From: CBDFGE01 sp965247055
GTDB lineage: Bacteria > Chloroflexota > Dehalococcoidia > Lucifugimonadales > JAGWBF01
NCBI GenBank assembly: GCA_965247055.1
Contig: CBDFGE010000004.1
Coordinates: 310,001 to 374,000 of the forward strand
Direction of reading: 5' to 3'
Length of the DNA: 64,000 nucleotides
Shown: positions 15,775-23,938 of the stretch, one piece after another
How the letters are laid out: every line of letters begins with the position of its first letter
Position numbering within the stretch: the first letter of the stretch is position 1
The notes under the pieces: model-generated
The model's input: the letters and a program-made list of their open reading frames with translations, nothing else
Database searches by the model: none
Told to the model about the DNA's origin: nothing
Position numbers and translations under genes: made by a program

Positions 15775-17706
15775 ATGGCGGTTCCAGAAACGTCAGTAAT
15801 AATCAGGACCTTCAATGAGGAGAAGCACCTGCCGGGGCTGCTGGATGCCCTCGGGCAGCAGACCTATCGCGACTTCGAGATAATTCTGGTGGACTCGGGG
15901 TCCCTGGACCGGACCCGCGACATAGCGGCCCCCAGGGTCGACAGGCTGTTGCGCATCGACAGCCACGATTTCACCTTCGGTTACTCTCTCAACGTTGGCA
16001 TCGGGGGCTCATCCGGCAGATACGCCGCCATCGTATCGGCCCACACCGTCCCCGTGGACCAGGGATGGCTGGGCTCCCTGGTCGAGCCTCTGCGCGACGA
16101 GCGGACTGCAATGGCCTTTGGGCGCCAGCTGGGCGGCGCGAGCTCGAAGTTCAGCGAGATCCAGGACCTGGGCCGTGTCTTCGGCCCTCGACGGCAGGTG
16201 CTACGTCCGCCCCAGTGCTTCGCTAACAACGCGAACTCGGCTGTCAGGAGGGACCTGTGGGCACAGCACCCCTTCGATGAGACGTTGCCGGGGTTGGAGG
16301 ACATCGAGTGGGCCAAGTACTGGATGGAGCGGGGCTACCAGTTAGTATATGACCCTGAGGCGGCGCTGTACCACTATCACGAAGAGAGTTGGAGGCAGGT
16401 ACGTCGACGGTACTACCGCGAGGGTGTGGCTGCACGGTGGATCGGTATCAAGGGGCGACGCCACCTGGTGAACGACCTGGGCCTGGAGATTGCTTACACT
16501 GCCCTGGACCTGGGCAGAGCAGTGTGGCCCTTCGGTGATAAAGGCCCGGCGAAGATGCCCACGCTGAAACGGGGCAGGGAAATAGTTCTGTTCCGTACCA
16601 ACAAGGCCCTCGGGACGATGAGGGGTCTGCTGGATGGGGCCGCCATGAAAAAACCAGCGGCCAGGGAGACCATGTTCTTCGATCGGACCACCCAGGCCGT
16701 GGTCATACACGGCCCGGGGCGTGCGTCGCTGGATACTGTCGAGATCCCCGAGGTGAAACCCAGCGACGTGCTCATCAGGGTTGCCTACGAGGGGGTCTGT
16801 GGGACCGATCTGGAGATATTGGAGGGAACCCTGGGCTATTACAAACATGGGAGGGCCAAGTACCCCATCGTGCCGGGTCACGAGCTGAGCGGCCGGGTGG
16901 TGACCACGGGGCCCAACGTCAACCACTTGCAAGAGGGGGACCCGGTTGTAGTAGAGTGCATCCAGAGCTGCGGCAGATGCAGTGAATGCCAGCGGTCCAA
17001 CTGGATACACTGCGCGGAGCGGGCCGAGCTGGGAGTCATCGGGCTCAATGGTGGCTACTCTCAGTACATAGTTGTCCCTGGCCGCTTCGTTCATCCGGTG
17101 CCGCCAGACCTGGACCTGCGCAAGGCGTCTTTGTGTGAGCCACTGGCGGTGATCCTCAAGGCGTTGAAGCGTCTCGGGCCGTCGCAAGGAGCGCTGCAGA
17201 GGTTCGGGCGCTGTGCCGTGGTGGGAGGCGGTTCCCTGGGTCACTTGTGCGCCCAGGTAATTGACTTGCGTGGAATCCCAGTCACGGTGTTCGACCGTGA
17301 CCCCGGTCGCCGGAGATATTTTGATGGATCGAACATTGGAACCTCTGATGATCTGAGCCGCCTGTCCGAATTTGACCTGCTGGTGGAGGTTACGGGCGAC
17401 CCCGAAGCGCTGGATGCCATGTTGGAGAAGAGCGCCGCCGGCGCTACTATCCTGTTGCTGGGACTGCCCTACACCCAAAAGCAGTTCACCTTCGAGAGCA
17501 TCGTGGCCTACGACAAGACGGTTGTGGGCTCGGTGGGCAGTAGCTCCGAGGAATTTGACGAAGCGATCAAGATGTTACCGAAGCTTGAGCTGGATGAATA
17601 TGAGCGGTGCATCCTGCCATTAGACCAGTTCCGGGAAGGGTGGGAGAAATTCCGGCGGCGGGAGCACCTGAAAGTGCTTCTTGCCGTGGACCCCACTCTG
17701 CCGTGA
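15775..17706 (+). CDS. Fusion: GT2 glycosyltransferase (N-term) with zinc-dependent medium-chain alcohol dehydrogenase (C-term)
   Basis: A 643-residue two-domain protein. Residues 1-~220 are a GT-A family 2 glycosyltransferase: SVIIRTFNEEKHLPGLLDAL, IILVDSGSLDRT, FGYSLNVGI and LPGLEDIEWAKYWMERG (acceptor ED region). Residues ~300-643 are a medium-chain Zn dehydrogenase: EGVCGTDLEILEG (catalytic Cys), VPGHELSG (His-Glu), the structural-zinc cysteines SCGRCSECQRSNWIHC and cofactor strand CAVVGGGSLGHLCAQV. The linker (~230-300) is basic. The frame is uninterrupted, but ATG 16645, beside an A6 run, and ATG 16672 could also give a free dehydrogenase. The dehydrogenase may oxidise the sugar that the GT2 half transfers. 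It is followed by gmhA. Confidence 0.82.
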   Translation: MAVPETSVIIRTFNEEKHLPGLLDALGQQTYRDFEIILVDSGSLDRTRDIAAPRVDRLLRIDSHDFTFGYSLNVGIGGSSGRYAAIVSAHTVPVDQGWLGSLVEPLRDERTAMAFGRQLGGASSKFSEIQDLGRVFGPRRQVLRPPQCFANNANSAVRRDLWAQHPFDETLPGLEDIEWAKYWMERGYQLVYDPEAALYHYHEESWRQVRRRYYREGVAARWIGIKGRRHLVNDLGLEIAYTALDLGRAVWPFGDKGPAKMPTLKRGREIVLFRTNKALGTMRGLLDGAAMKKPAARETMFFDRTTQAVVIHGPGRASLDTVEIPEVKPSDVLIRVAYEGVCGTDLEILEGTLGYYKHGRAKYPIVPGHELSGRVVTTGPNVNHLQEGDPVVVECIQSCGRCSECQRSNWIHCAERAELGVIGLNGGYSQYIVVPGRFVHPVPPDLDLRKASLCEPLAVILKALKRLGPSQGALQRFGRCAVVGGGSLGHLCAQVIDLRGIPVTVFDRDPGRRRYFDGSNIGTSDDLSRLSEFDLLVEVTGDPEALDAMLEKSAAGATILLLGLPYTQKQFTFESIVAYDKTVVGSVGSSSEEFDEAIKMLPKLELDEYERCILPLDQFREGWEKFRRREHLKVLLAVDPTLP

Positions 17707-17794
17707 CGTCCTTCCCAAATCAAGCAGCAGAGAGACGATGGACATCATCTTCATTCCCCTTCAGTCCCCGTCCATCCATCATGTGGAGGACCCC

Positions 17795-18415
17795 ATGGAC
17801 ACCCTAAATCAGCTTGACGCCATATCAGGCCACACGTTCCTTCAAGGCTACGCCAGATCGCTGACGGGCCTCGTGTCCGTCCTCGACCTTGATATATTGG
17901 AGAAGGTTGCAGAGACACTGGGCGAGGCGTGCCGGAGGGGAGGCACGGTGTTCTCCGTTGGCAACGGCGGAAGCGCCGCCACGGCTTCCCATTTCACGAC
18001 GGACATGGCGTGGGGTAGGCGCGGTGTGGGTGACGAGCGTCCGAAAGCCTTGAACCTCACGTCCAACGTCCCGCTTATGACGGCCCTATCGAACGACGTG
18101 GGCTACGCTAACGTCTTTGTCGAGCAGCTCAGGGGCCTCTTCGACGACGGGGACGTGGTGTTCGCCATCTCCGCCAGCGGGAATTCTGAGAACGTCCTCC
18201 GAGCGGTGCAATACGCCAACGAGAACGGTGGCATCTCAATCGGTCTGGTGGGTTTCGACGGGGGCAAGATGAAGTCGGCCTGCCATGCCTGTGTGCATAT
18301 CGAAACCCCCATGGGGATGTACGAGCTCGTCGAGGATGTGCACCACGCCATCTGTCACATGCTCACAAGCTACTTGAAGCGCAAGGCTGCCCAAAGATCG
18401 CCGAGTGGCGGTTAG
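17795..18415 (+). CDS. gmhA: Sedoheptulose 7-phosphate isomerase (GmhA-type SIS protein)
   Basis: A 206-residue SIS-domain protein. VFSVGNGGSAATASHFTTDM and FAISASGNSENVLRAVQYA are the two phosphate-binding SIS loops; HIETPMGMYELVEDVHHAI matches the GmhA C-terminal active-site region. It converts sedoheptulose 7-phosphate to D-glycero-D-manno-heptose 7-phosphate. ATG 17795 is preferred because GGAGG at 17785-17789 sits just upstream; ATG 17738 is an in-frame alternative. The gene belongs to a heptose set with the hddC-gmhB fusion directly downstream (2-nt gap) and hddA at 21241. Confidence 0.85.
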   Translation: MDTLNQLDAISGHTFLQGYARSLTGLVSVLDLDILEKVAETLGEACRRGGTVFSVGNGGSAATASHFTTDMAWGRRGVGDERPKALNLTSNVPLMTALSNDVGYANVFVEQLRGLFDDGDVVFAISASGNSENVLRAVQYANENGGISIGLVGFDGGKMKSACHACVHIETPMGMYELVEDVHHAICHMLTSYLKRKAAQRSPSGG

Positions 18416-18417
18416 CA

Positions 18418-19647
18418 GTGGGGAGTGAGTCGCTGAGGTTAGCCCGTCCGACACAGGCGGTAATTCTGGCCGGGGGCCGTGGGGAACGCCTGCGCCCTCT
18501 GACGGACACCATGCCCAAGCCGATGCTCCCCTTCCACGGGCGACCCTTCCTGACGTATCTGCTGGACCAGCTTCGGACGCAGGGAGTGCAGGAAGTGCTG
18601 CTGCTGGTGGGATACCTGGCGGGGCAGATACGCGACTACTTCGGCGACGGGAGCGGCTGGGGCTTGCGCATAAGGTACGTCGAGAGCCCCGTGGAGGCGG
18701 AGACGGGCCAGCGAATACGGGATGCGGCCCCCTTGATCGCTCCTTGCTTTCTGCTGCTGTACTGCGACAACTACTGGCCGATGCAGTTGGACCAGATGTG
18801 GGATGCCTTCCAGCGTGGTGGCGCTCCTGCGATGGTAACCGTGTACAACAACGCCGATGGCTATAGTCGTAGCAACCTGCGGGTTGATGATGAGGGGTAC
18901 GTCGTTGCATACGACCCAACCCGGACTGCACCTGGACTGAATGGGGTCGAGCTGGGTTATGGCATACTCGCTCGCGAAGTGCTGGACTACCTTCCCCGGG
19001 GCAATGTAAGCTTAGAGCACACTGTATATCCCGCGCTGGCCTCCCGACGCCTGCTTCGGGCCTTCCGGACGGAGCACCGCTACTACAGTGTGGGGTCCCA
19101 TGAACGGCTGCCGCTAACGGAGGCGTTTCTTCTGCCTCAGCGAGCTGTCATCCTGGACCGGGACGGGGTGCTGAACAAGAAGCCGCCGAGGGCCGAGTAC
19201 GTGCGTACCTGGGAGGAGTTTAAGTGGTTGCCAGGGGTGTTGGAGGCGTTGCGTCTCCTGAAGCAGGCAGGATACACGCTGATCGTGGCCACAAACCAGC
19301 CCGGCATCGCACGCGGCATGATGACTGAGGAAGGCGTCGAGGAGATCCACGCCCGTATGCGGGCTGACATGTCGGAGGCCCGCGCTCCCCTGGATGCCAT
19401 CTACTGTTGTTCCCACGGGTGGGACGACGGGTGTTTCTGCCGCAAGCCCAGGCCGGGGCTACTGTATCAGGCACAGCGGGACTTTCATCTGGACTTGACC
19501 AGGACCCTCTACATCGGGGACGATGAGCGGGACCTTCAAGCCGGCCAGGCCGCCGGATGCCCCACAGTCCTGGTCTCCGAGAGGCTCTCGCTGCTGGACG
19601 TGGTCCAGGAGCATCTTTCTAAAAACGGGGTGAGGGCTGCTATATGA
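18418..19647 (+). CDS. Bifunctional heptose 1-phosphate nucleotidyltransferase / heptose-bisphosphate phosphatase (HddC-GmhB fusion)
   Basis: 409 residues in two domains. Residues ~12-235 are a sugar-phosphate nucleotidyltransferase (AVILAGGRGERLRPLTDTMP, KPMLPFHGRPFL, YCDNYW). From residue ~241 a HAD-IIIA phosphatase follows (AVILDRDGVLN, IVATNQPGIARG, CRKPRPGLLYQA, YIGDDERDLQAG), with a Cys/His zinc loop YCCSHGWDDGCFC as in GmhB. The pair would remove the 7-phosphate of heptose 1,7-bisphosphate and then add the nucleotide (GDP in known HddC systems). GTG 18418 is the start. The stop overlaps the ATG of the next gene (ATGA at 19644-19647). Confidence 0.82.
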   Translation: MGSESLRLARPTQAVILAGGRGERLRPLTDTMPKPMLPFHGRPFLTYLLDQLRTQGVQEVLLLVGYLAGQIRDYFGDGSGWGLRIRYVESPVEAETGQRIRDAAPLIAPCFLLLYCDNYWPMQLDQMWDAFQRGGAPAMVTVYNNADGYSRSNLRVDDEGYVVAYDPTRTAPGLNGVELGYGILAREVLDYLPRGNVSLEHTVYPALASRRLLRAFRTEHRYYSVGSHERLPLTEAFLLPQRAVILDRDGVLNKKPPRAEYVRTWEEFKWLPGVLEALRLLKQAGYTLIVATNQPGIARGMMTEEGVEEIHARMRADMSEARAPLDAIYCCSHGWDDGCFCRKPRPGLLYQAQRDFHLDLTRTLYIGDDERDLQAGQAAGCPTVLVSERLSLLDVVQEHLSKNGVRAAI

Positions 19648-20699
19648 AGGGTAAGGTGCTGCTGACGGGCCATCGTGGCTACATCGGATCCGTGATGGGC
19701 CCCATCCTCCAATCCAGAGGCTACGAAGTGGTTGGGCTGGACACGGTGTATTATGGAGAAGAATGCGCTCTGGTGCCCGACCAGGCGACCATCCCCACTA
19801 TCGGTAAGGACATTCGGGACGTCACCCTGGACGACCTGCTCGGATGTGAGGCAGTGGTCCACCTGGCTGCCCTGTCTAACGACCCTCTGGGCAGTCTGCG
19901 TGATGAGTGGACGTATGACATCAACTTCCATGCGTCGGTCAGGCTGGCGCGATTGGCCAAAGAGTCCGGCGTCCGCAGGTTTCTCTTCTCATCCTCGTGC
20001 AGCATGCACGGGGCCACCTCAGCGGCGAAGGTGGATGAGGCGACTCCCGTCGACCCACTGACACCCTATGGGGCCTCCAAGATACGGGCCGAGAATGAGA
20101 TCGCGACGCTGGCCGATGACACCTTCTCTCCCACGTTCCTGCGTAACGGCACCGTCTATGGCGTCTCGCCAAAGCTACGGGTGGACATCGTGCTCAACAA
20201 CCTCGTGGGCTGGGCCACCACCACGGGGAAGGTACTCCTGTACACCGACGGGACACCCTGGAGGCCCCTCATCCATATCGTTGATGTGTGTGAGGCTTTC
20301 ATAGCGGCGTTGGAAGCCCCGCAAGAAGTGGTACACAACGAGGTGTTCCACGTGGGGTCCAATCGCGAGAACTACCAGATAAGCGATCTGGCCGAGATCG
20401 TGCGTGACCTGGTGCCCGGCTGTGAGATCGAGTATGCCAAGGACCACGAGGCCGACCGGCGCACCTACATCGCCGACTTCAGCAAGATCGAGCGGGCCCT
20501 CCCGGAATTCCGGCCGAAGTGGACAGCGGAGGCGGGGGCACGTGAGCTTTACCAGGCCTATCAGCGGTCCGAGATGACATTCGACCAGTTCACGAGCAGT
20601 CGCTACACCCGCTTGAAGCGGATCGATGAGCTACTTCGTGCAGGCGGGCTGGATGATACCCTACGGTGGCGCACCGGCGTATCGTCCCAGCAGGCCTGA
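19644..20699 (+). CDS. NAD-dependent sugar epimerase/dehydratase-family protein
   Basis: A 351-residue extended SDR. The Rossmann motif is VLLTGHRGYIGSVMGPIL, with VVHLAALSNDPLG, FLFSSSCSMHGATS and catalytic YGASK (Tyr-x3-Lys). The catalytic Thr-Asp-Glu of 4,6-dehydratases is not present at the SSCSMHG position, so epimerase or reductase activity is more likely. The protein carries a C-terminal extension of about 40 residues after the normal fold (EMTFDQFTSSRYTRL). It lies between the heptose-activation genes and an RmlC-like epimerase, so it probably modifies GDP-heptose or a similar nucleotide sugar (inference). Confidence 0.78.
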   Translation: MKGKVLLTGHRGYIGSVMGPILQSRGYEVVGLDTVYYGEECALVPDQATIPTIGKDIRDVTLDDLLGCEAVVHLAALSNDPLGSLRDEWTYDINFHASVRLARLAKESGVRRFLFSSSCSMHGATSAAKVDEATPVDPLTPYGASKIRAENEIATLADDTFSPTFLRNGTVYGVSPKLRVDIVLNNLVGWATTTGKVLLYTDGTPWRPLIHIVDVCEAFIAALEAPQEVVHNEVFHVGSNRENYQISDLAEIVRDLVPGCEIEYAKDHEADRRTYIADFSKIERALPEFRPKWTAEAGARELYQAYQRSEMTFDQFTSSRYTRLKRIDELLRAGGLDDTLRWRTGVSSQQA

Positions 20700-20718
20700 C
20701 GGAAAGGGACAAAGCCAG

Positions 20719-21168
20719 GTGATTCAAGGGGTCAAGGTCATTCCGCTGCGGCAGATTCCCGATGAGCGTGGGAAGATCATGCACATGCTCAAGGTCACCG
20801 ATCCCCACTTTATCCAGTTTGGCGAGATTTACTTCTCATGTGCCTGGCCAGGCGTTGTGAAGGGGTGGCACGCCCATAAGCGCATGACGGTTAACAACGC
20901 GGTAATCGTGGGGCGGGCCAAGCTGGTCCTGTACGACGGCAGGGCAGATTCACCTACCCGTGGTGAGGTGATGGAGCTCTTCATCGGCGAGGATAACTAC
21001 TGCCTCGTGCAGATTCCTCCCGGCATTACCAACGGGTACAAAGTATACGGGGATAAGCTGGTGGTCATGGCCAACTGCGCCACCGAGCCCCATGACCCGG
21101 AAGAGATTGTGTATATTGACCAGGTCGATAACGATATACCCTACGACTGGGCGCTGAAGGAGCGATAG
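20719..21168 (+). CDS. RmlC-like dTDP-4-dehydrorhamnose 3,5-epimerase family protein
   Basis: A 149-residue cupin-fold protein. Family features are IPDERGKIMHML at the start, FGEIYFSCAWPGVVKGWHAH (His at the end is the catalytic-base position) and LVQIPPGITNGYKVYGD. The core is shorter than in RmlC proper (~180), as in the compact nucleotide-sugar 3,5-epimerases found in deoxyheptose and other loci. It would epimerise C3 and/or C5 of a 4-keto nucleotide sugar. Start GTG 20719 fits the domain boundary; the frame upstream shadows the previous gene. The genomic position between two heptose genes suggests a heptose-derived substrate. Confidence 0.78.
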   Translation: MIQGVKVIPLRQIPDERGKIMHMLKVTDPHFIQFGEIYFSCAWPGVVKGWHAHKRMTVNNAVIVGRAKLVLYDGRADSPTRGEVMELFIGEDNYCLVQIPPGITNGYKVYGDKLVVMANCATEPHDPEEIVYIDQVDNDIPYDWALKER

Positions 21169-21240
21169 GTCGCTTTTGTATGAAGCGTTCTACCCCTGTC
21201 TATCCCCGGTGGTGAAGGCCGAGCCCCCCGGAGGGCGACA

Positions 21241-22254
21241 ATGCCTTTTATCCTGACCAGAGCTCCCTTGCGGGTTAGCTTCGCCGGCGGAGGGACCGAC
21301 CTGCCCGCGTTCTATGAGAGCGGGTATGGGGCGGTCCTCAGCACGGCCATTGATAAATACGTGTACGTCATGATTAATCCGCGGAATCCTCTGTTCGGCC
21401 AGGGGATCGACGACCCCTTCCAGTACCGCATCCGGCTCAGCTACTCCTCCACCGAGAATGTACAGAGCCGGAAGGACCTGGAGCATCCGATTGTGAGGGA
21501 GGCCCTCACCCTGTTGGACATCGACGATCCTATGGACATCGCCACCATGGCCGATGTACCCGGCGGAACTGGGTTGGGGTCTTCCGGCACTTTTGCGGTG
21601 GCGCTGCTCCACGCGCTCCACACGTTCAAATGGGAGAAGGTTAGCCGTGAGCAGCTGGCGGAGGAAGCGGCGCACATTGAGATCAATGTCCTGGGTCGCC
21701 CCGTGGGCAAGCAGGACCATTACGCAGCGGCCTTCGGCGGGCTCAATATGGTAAAGTTTCTTGCCAGTGGGGATGTGACCCTTCGTCCGGTGGCGTCTCC
21801 AGAGATGGTGAAACATCAGCTGTTCCCTTCACTGATGCTCCTGTATACAGGTATTAGTCGGGATGCCGGCGTCGTCCTTTCAGAGCAGAAGGCGAACACT
21901 GAGCGCATGCACGGCGATCTTGTGACTATGCGGGACCACGCCCATGAGCTGGAGCGGTTGCTGAATGACGGGTTCCAGGCGCAGCACTTCGGCGGAGTCT
22001 TGCACGGGACCTGGATGCGCAAGCGCAAGCTGGCCAGCACAATTACCAATGGTGATATAGACCGTTGGTACGAGCGGGCGACAGAGGCCGGGGCCCTGGG
22101 CGGAAAGATTTGCGGGGCGGGTGGAGGGGGCTTCCTCCTGCTAGTTGTCGAGCCGGAGAAGCGTATCCCTGTGCGACAGGCGCTACATCATCTGCCGGAA
22201 ATGGCTATTGACTACGAGCCCCAAGGTTCCCGGGTGCTGCTACCGGCTATCTGA
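21241..22254 (+). CDS. hddA: D-glycero-alpha-D-manno-heptose 7-phosphate kinase (HddA-type GHMP kinase)
   Basis: A 337-residue GHMP kinase. RAPLRVSFAGGGTDLPAFYE is the HddA-type N-terminal motif, PGGTGLGSSGTFAVALLHAL is the GHMP phosphate-binding loop, and GGKICGAGGGGFLLLVVEPE is the C-terminal GHMP motif. HddA phosphorylates the alpha-anomeric C1 hydroxyl of heptose 7-phosphate, committing it to the GDP branch rather than the ADP branch of LPS. With gmhA and the hddC-gmhB fusion this completes the four activities of GDP-D-glycero-alpha-D-manno-heptose synthesis within 4.5 kb. The 72-bp gap upstream carries no clear promoter. Confidence 0.88.
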   Translation: MPFILTRAPLRVSFAGGGTDLPAFYESGYGAVLSTAIDKYVYVMINPRNPLFGQGIDDPFQYRIRLSYSSTENVQSRKDLEHPIVREALTLLDIDDPMDIATMADVPGGTGLGSSGTFAVALLHALHTFKWEKVSREQLAEEAAHIEINVLGRPVGKQDHYAAAFGGLNMVKFLASGDVTLRPVASPEMVKHQLFPSLMLLYTGISRDAGVVLSEQKANTERMHGDLVTMRDHAHELERLLNDGFQAQHFGGVLHGTWMRKRKLASTITNGDIDRWYERATEAGALGGKICGAGGGGFLLLVVEPEKRIPVRQALHHLPEMAIDYEPQGSRVLLPAI

Positions 22255-22281
22255 TTTCCTCTTTAGCGAAGATATGTTTCG

Positions 22282-23181
22282 ATGCTGATCCATGTTACCG
22301 GTTCCAGGGGATTGCTTGGCAGGGCTGCAGTCGAAGCTGTTGCTCCTCTTGGCGACGTGCAGGGGACCGACATAGATGAGATGGACGTGACCGATCTGGA
22401 GAGTGTCACGGCCGTCCTAGCCGCCGATCCTCCCGACGTCATCGTGCACCTCGCGGCGCTGAAGGGCAACCTGCCCAGCCGGGAGCGACCGCTGGACTTC
22501 TTTCGGGTCAACACTGTGGGTACGGTCAACCTGCTGGAGGCCTGCCGCCGGCTGGGCGTGAAGCGATTTCTTTTTGTCTCCTCGCTCACGATCCACGGCC
22601 CGTCCAGCCACCCGGTGGACGAGTCGAGTCTATCGGACCCATTACACCCTTACGCCGGCAGCAAAGGAGCCGCCGAGGCGATGGTGCGTGCCTATGCCAA
22701 CGCTTACGGGTTGGATGCCGTCATCTTACGCCCCAACTTCATCGTAGGGCCCATACCGCTGCCTCAGCCCTACGCGGACAACATCATATATGATTTTATC
22801 GAATCGATTCATCGCACCGGCACCATTGAGCTAGCCGGGGAGGGTCAGTACCAGCGCGAGTGGCTCCACCCAAGGGACGTCGCCTCTGCCATAGCCCTGG
22901 CGGTCTCGGCGCCCATCACCGGATGTGAGACCTATATCTTGTCGGGCCACCGCGTCACGATGGAAGAGCTGGCAACGCGAGTCGTCCAGCGGGTGGGGGG
23001 GGGGCAGGTCATCAAGAACGCCAGCCGGAGTGGCTTCTCGCTGGTCTCCTCAAGCGAGAGGGCACAGAGACGTCTGGGGTGGAAGCCTGAAGTAGACTTG
23101 GACACCCTGATCGGGGAAATTTGGAATGAGTACAGCTCGCGGGCAGGGGCGACGGCAGACCGTCGTCATCACCGGAACTAG
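22282..23181 (+). CDS. NAD-dependent epimerase/reductase-family protein
   Basis: A 299-residue extended SDR. IHVTGSRGLLGRAAVEAV is the cofactor site, VIVHLAALKGNLPS follows, then FLFVSSLTIHGPS and YAGSKGAAEAMV (catalytic Tyr-x3-Lys). LRPNFIVGP and REWLHPRDVASA are substrate-loop blocks. It lacks the dehydratase Thr-Asp-Glu. The role is epimerisation or 4-keto reduction of a nucleotide sugar, judged from family and context. Its last 56 nt overlap the following SDR gene in another frame, an unusually long overlap for this operon, so one of the two termini could be misplaced. Confidence 0.75.
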   Translation: MLIHVTGSRGLLGRAAVEAVAPLGDVQGTDIDEMDVTDLESVTAVLAADPPDVIVHLAALKGNLPSRERPLDFFRVNTVGTVNLLEACRRLGVKRFLFVSSLTIHGPSSHPVDESSLSDPLHPYAGSKGAAEAMVRAYANAYGLDAVILRPNFIVGPIPLPQPYADNIIYDFIESIHRTGTIELAGEGQYQREWLHPRDVASAIALAVSAPITGCETYILSGHRVTMEELATRVVQRVGGGQVIKNASRSGFSLVSSSERAQRRLGWKPEVDLDTLIGEIWNEYSSRAGATADRRHHRN

Positions 23182-23887
23182 TCGAGGGATTGGGCATCAT
23201 CTGGCCATGCGTTTCCTGGCTTTGGACTACGATGTCATTGGTATCAGCCGCTCCACGACGTCCATAGGCGACCCCAACTTCCGGTCGCTAACGGCCGACA
23301 TGGGCGATCTGAAGCAGGTGGAAGGTTTGTCCGAAGCGCTGGCCGATGAGCCCATCGTTGGGCTGATCAGTAACGCCGGGATACACGGCCCCATCGGTCC
23401 TTTCGAGACTGCGCCAGTCGGCCCATGGGTCCAAACGTTCTATGTGAACCTGTTCGGGGCGGCGGCGTTGACCCAAATTTGCATTCCGGCCCTGCGCCAG
23501 CATAATGGGTTCATAATATTTTTCTCCGGAGGTGGGTCAGCCTTTCCCAGGCCCAACTTCTCAGCATACAGTGTCAGCAAGACCGGGGTCGTCCGCCTGT
23601 CCGAGGTTCTGGCAAAAGAGCTGGCGCCACACATCCTCGTCTACTGCGTGGCACCAGGGCCTAACAGGACGGCGATCCTCGACGAAGCTATCCGGGGCGG
23701 TGAAATAGTGCCCGAGGAAGATATCGTGGACTTTGGGTATGTGGAGCGGTTGTGCGTCTTCCTCGCCCGCAACCGGGACCCCCGTTATTCCGGCAAGTTC
23801 ATCCACGTAAAAAACAACTACGAGCAGTGGGGCGACCGGGAGTTGGCCGAAGACGCGCATACGCTACGGCGATTGGGTGTAACGTAA
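23126..23887 (+). CDS. Short-chain dehydrogenase/reductase
   Basis: A 253-residue classical SDR. TVVITGTSRGIGHHLAMRFL is the NAD(P) site, GLISNAGIHGPIGPF the NAG segment, and FFSGGGSAFPRPNFSAYSVSK carries Tyr-x3-Lys (YSVSK). The catalytic Ser position reads FSGGGS. It probably acts on a keto-sugar or activated sugar acid of the island. The frame starts at ATG 23126 within the end of the previous gene; the first ~10 residues (MSTARGQGRR) look like filler before the fold. Confidence 0.75.
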   Translation: MSTARGQGRRQTVVITGTSRGIGHHLAMRFLALDYDVIGISRSTTSIGDPNFRSLTADMGDLKQVEGLSEALADEPIVGLISNAGIHGPIGPFETAPVGPWVQTFYVNLFGAAALTQICIPALRQHNGFIIFFSGGGSAFPRPNFSAYSVSKTGVVRLSEVLAKELAPHILVYCVAPGPNRTAILDEAIRGGEIVPEEDIVDFGYVERLCVFLARNRDPRYSGKFIHVKNNYEQWGDRELAEDAHTLRRLGVT

Positions 23888-23910
23888 CCGGCAGCGCGGT
23901 CCATGTGGGA

Positions 23911-23938
23911 TTGAGATAGGTACATTGAGATAGGTACA
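23911..23938 (+). repeat. Perfect 14-bp tandem duplication before an RmlD-like gene
   Basis: TTGAGATAGGTACA occurs twice back to back (23911-23924 and 23925-23938). Because 14 is not a multiple of three it changes which upstream codons are in frame with the following gene. It also covers the region where that gene's start codon and ribosome-binding site should be. Confidence 0.8.

Noticed and set aside
16342..17478. Antisense frame of 378 codons opposite the GT2-dehydrogenase gene
   Set aside because: It lies opposite a gene with intact catalytic motifs and shows no domain of its own.
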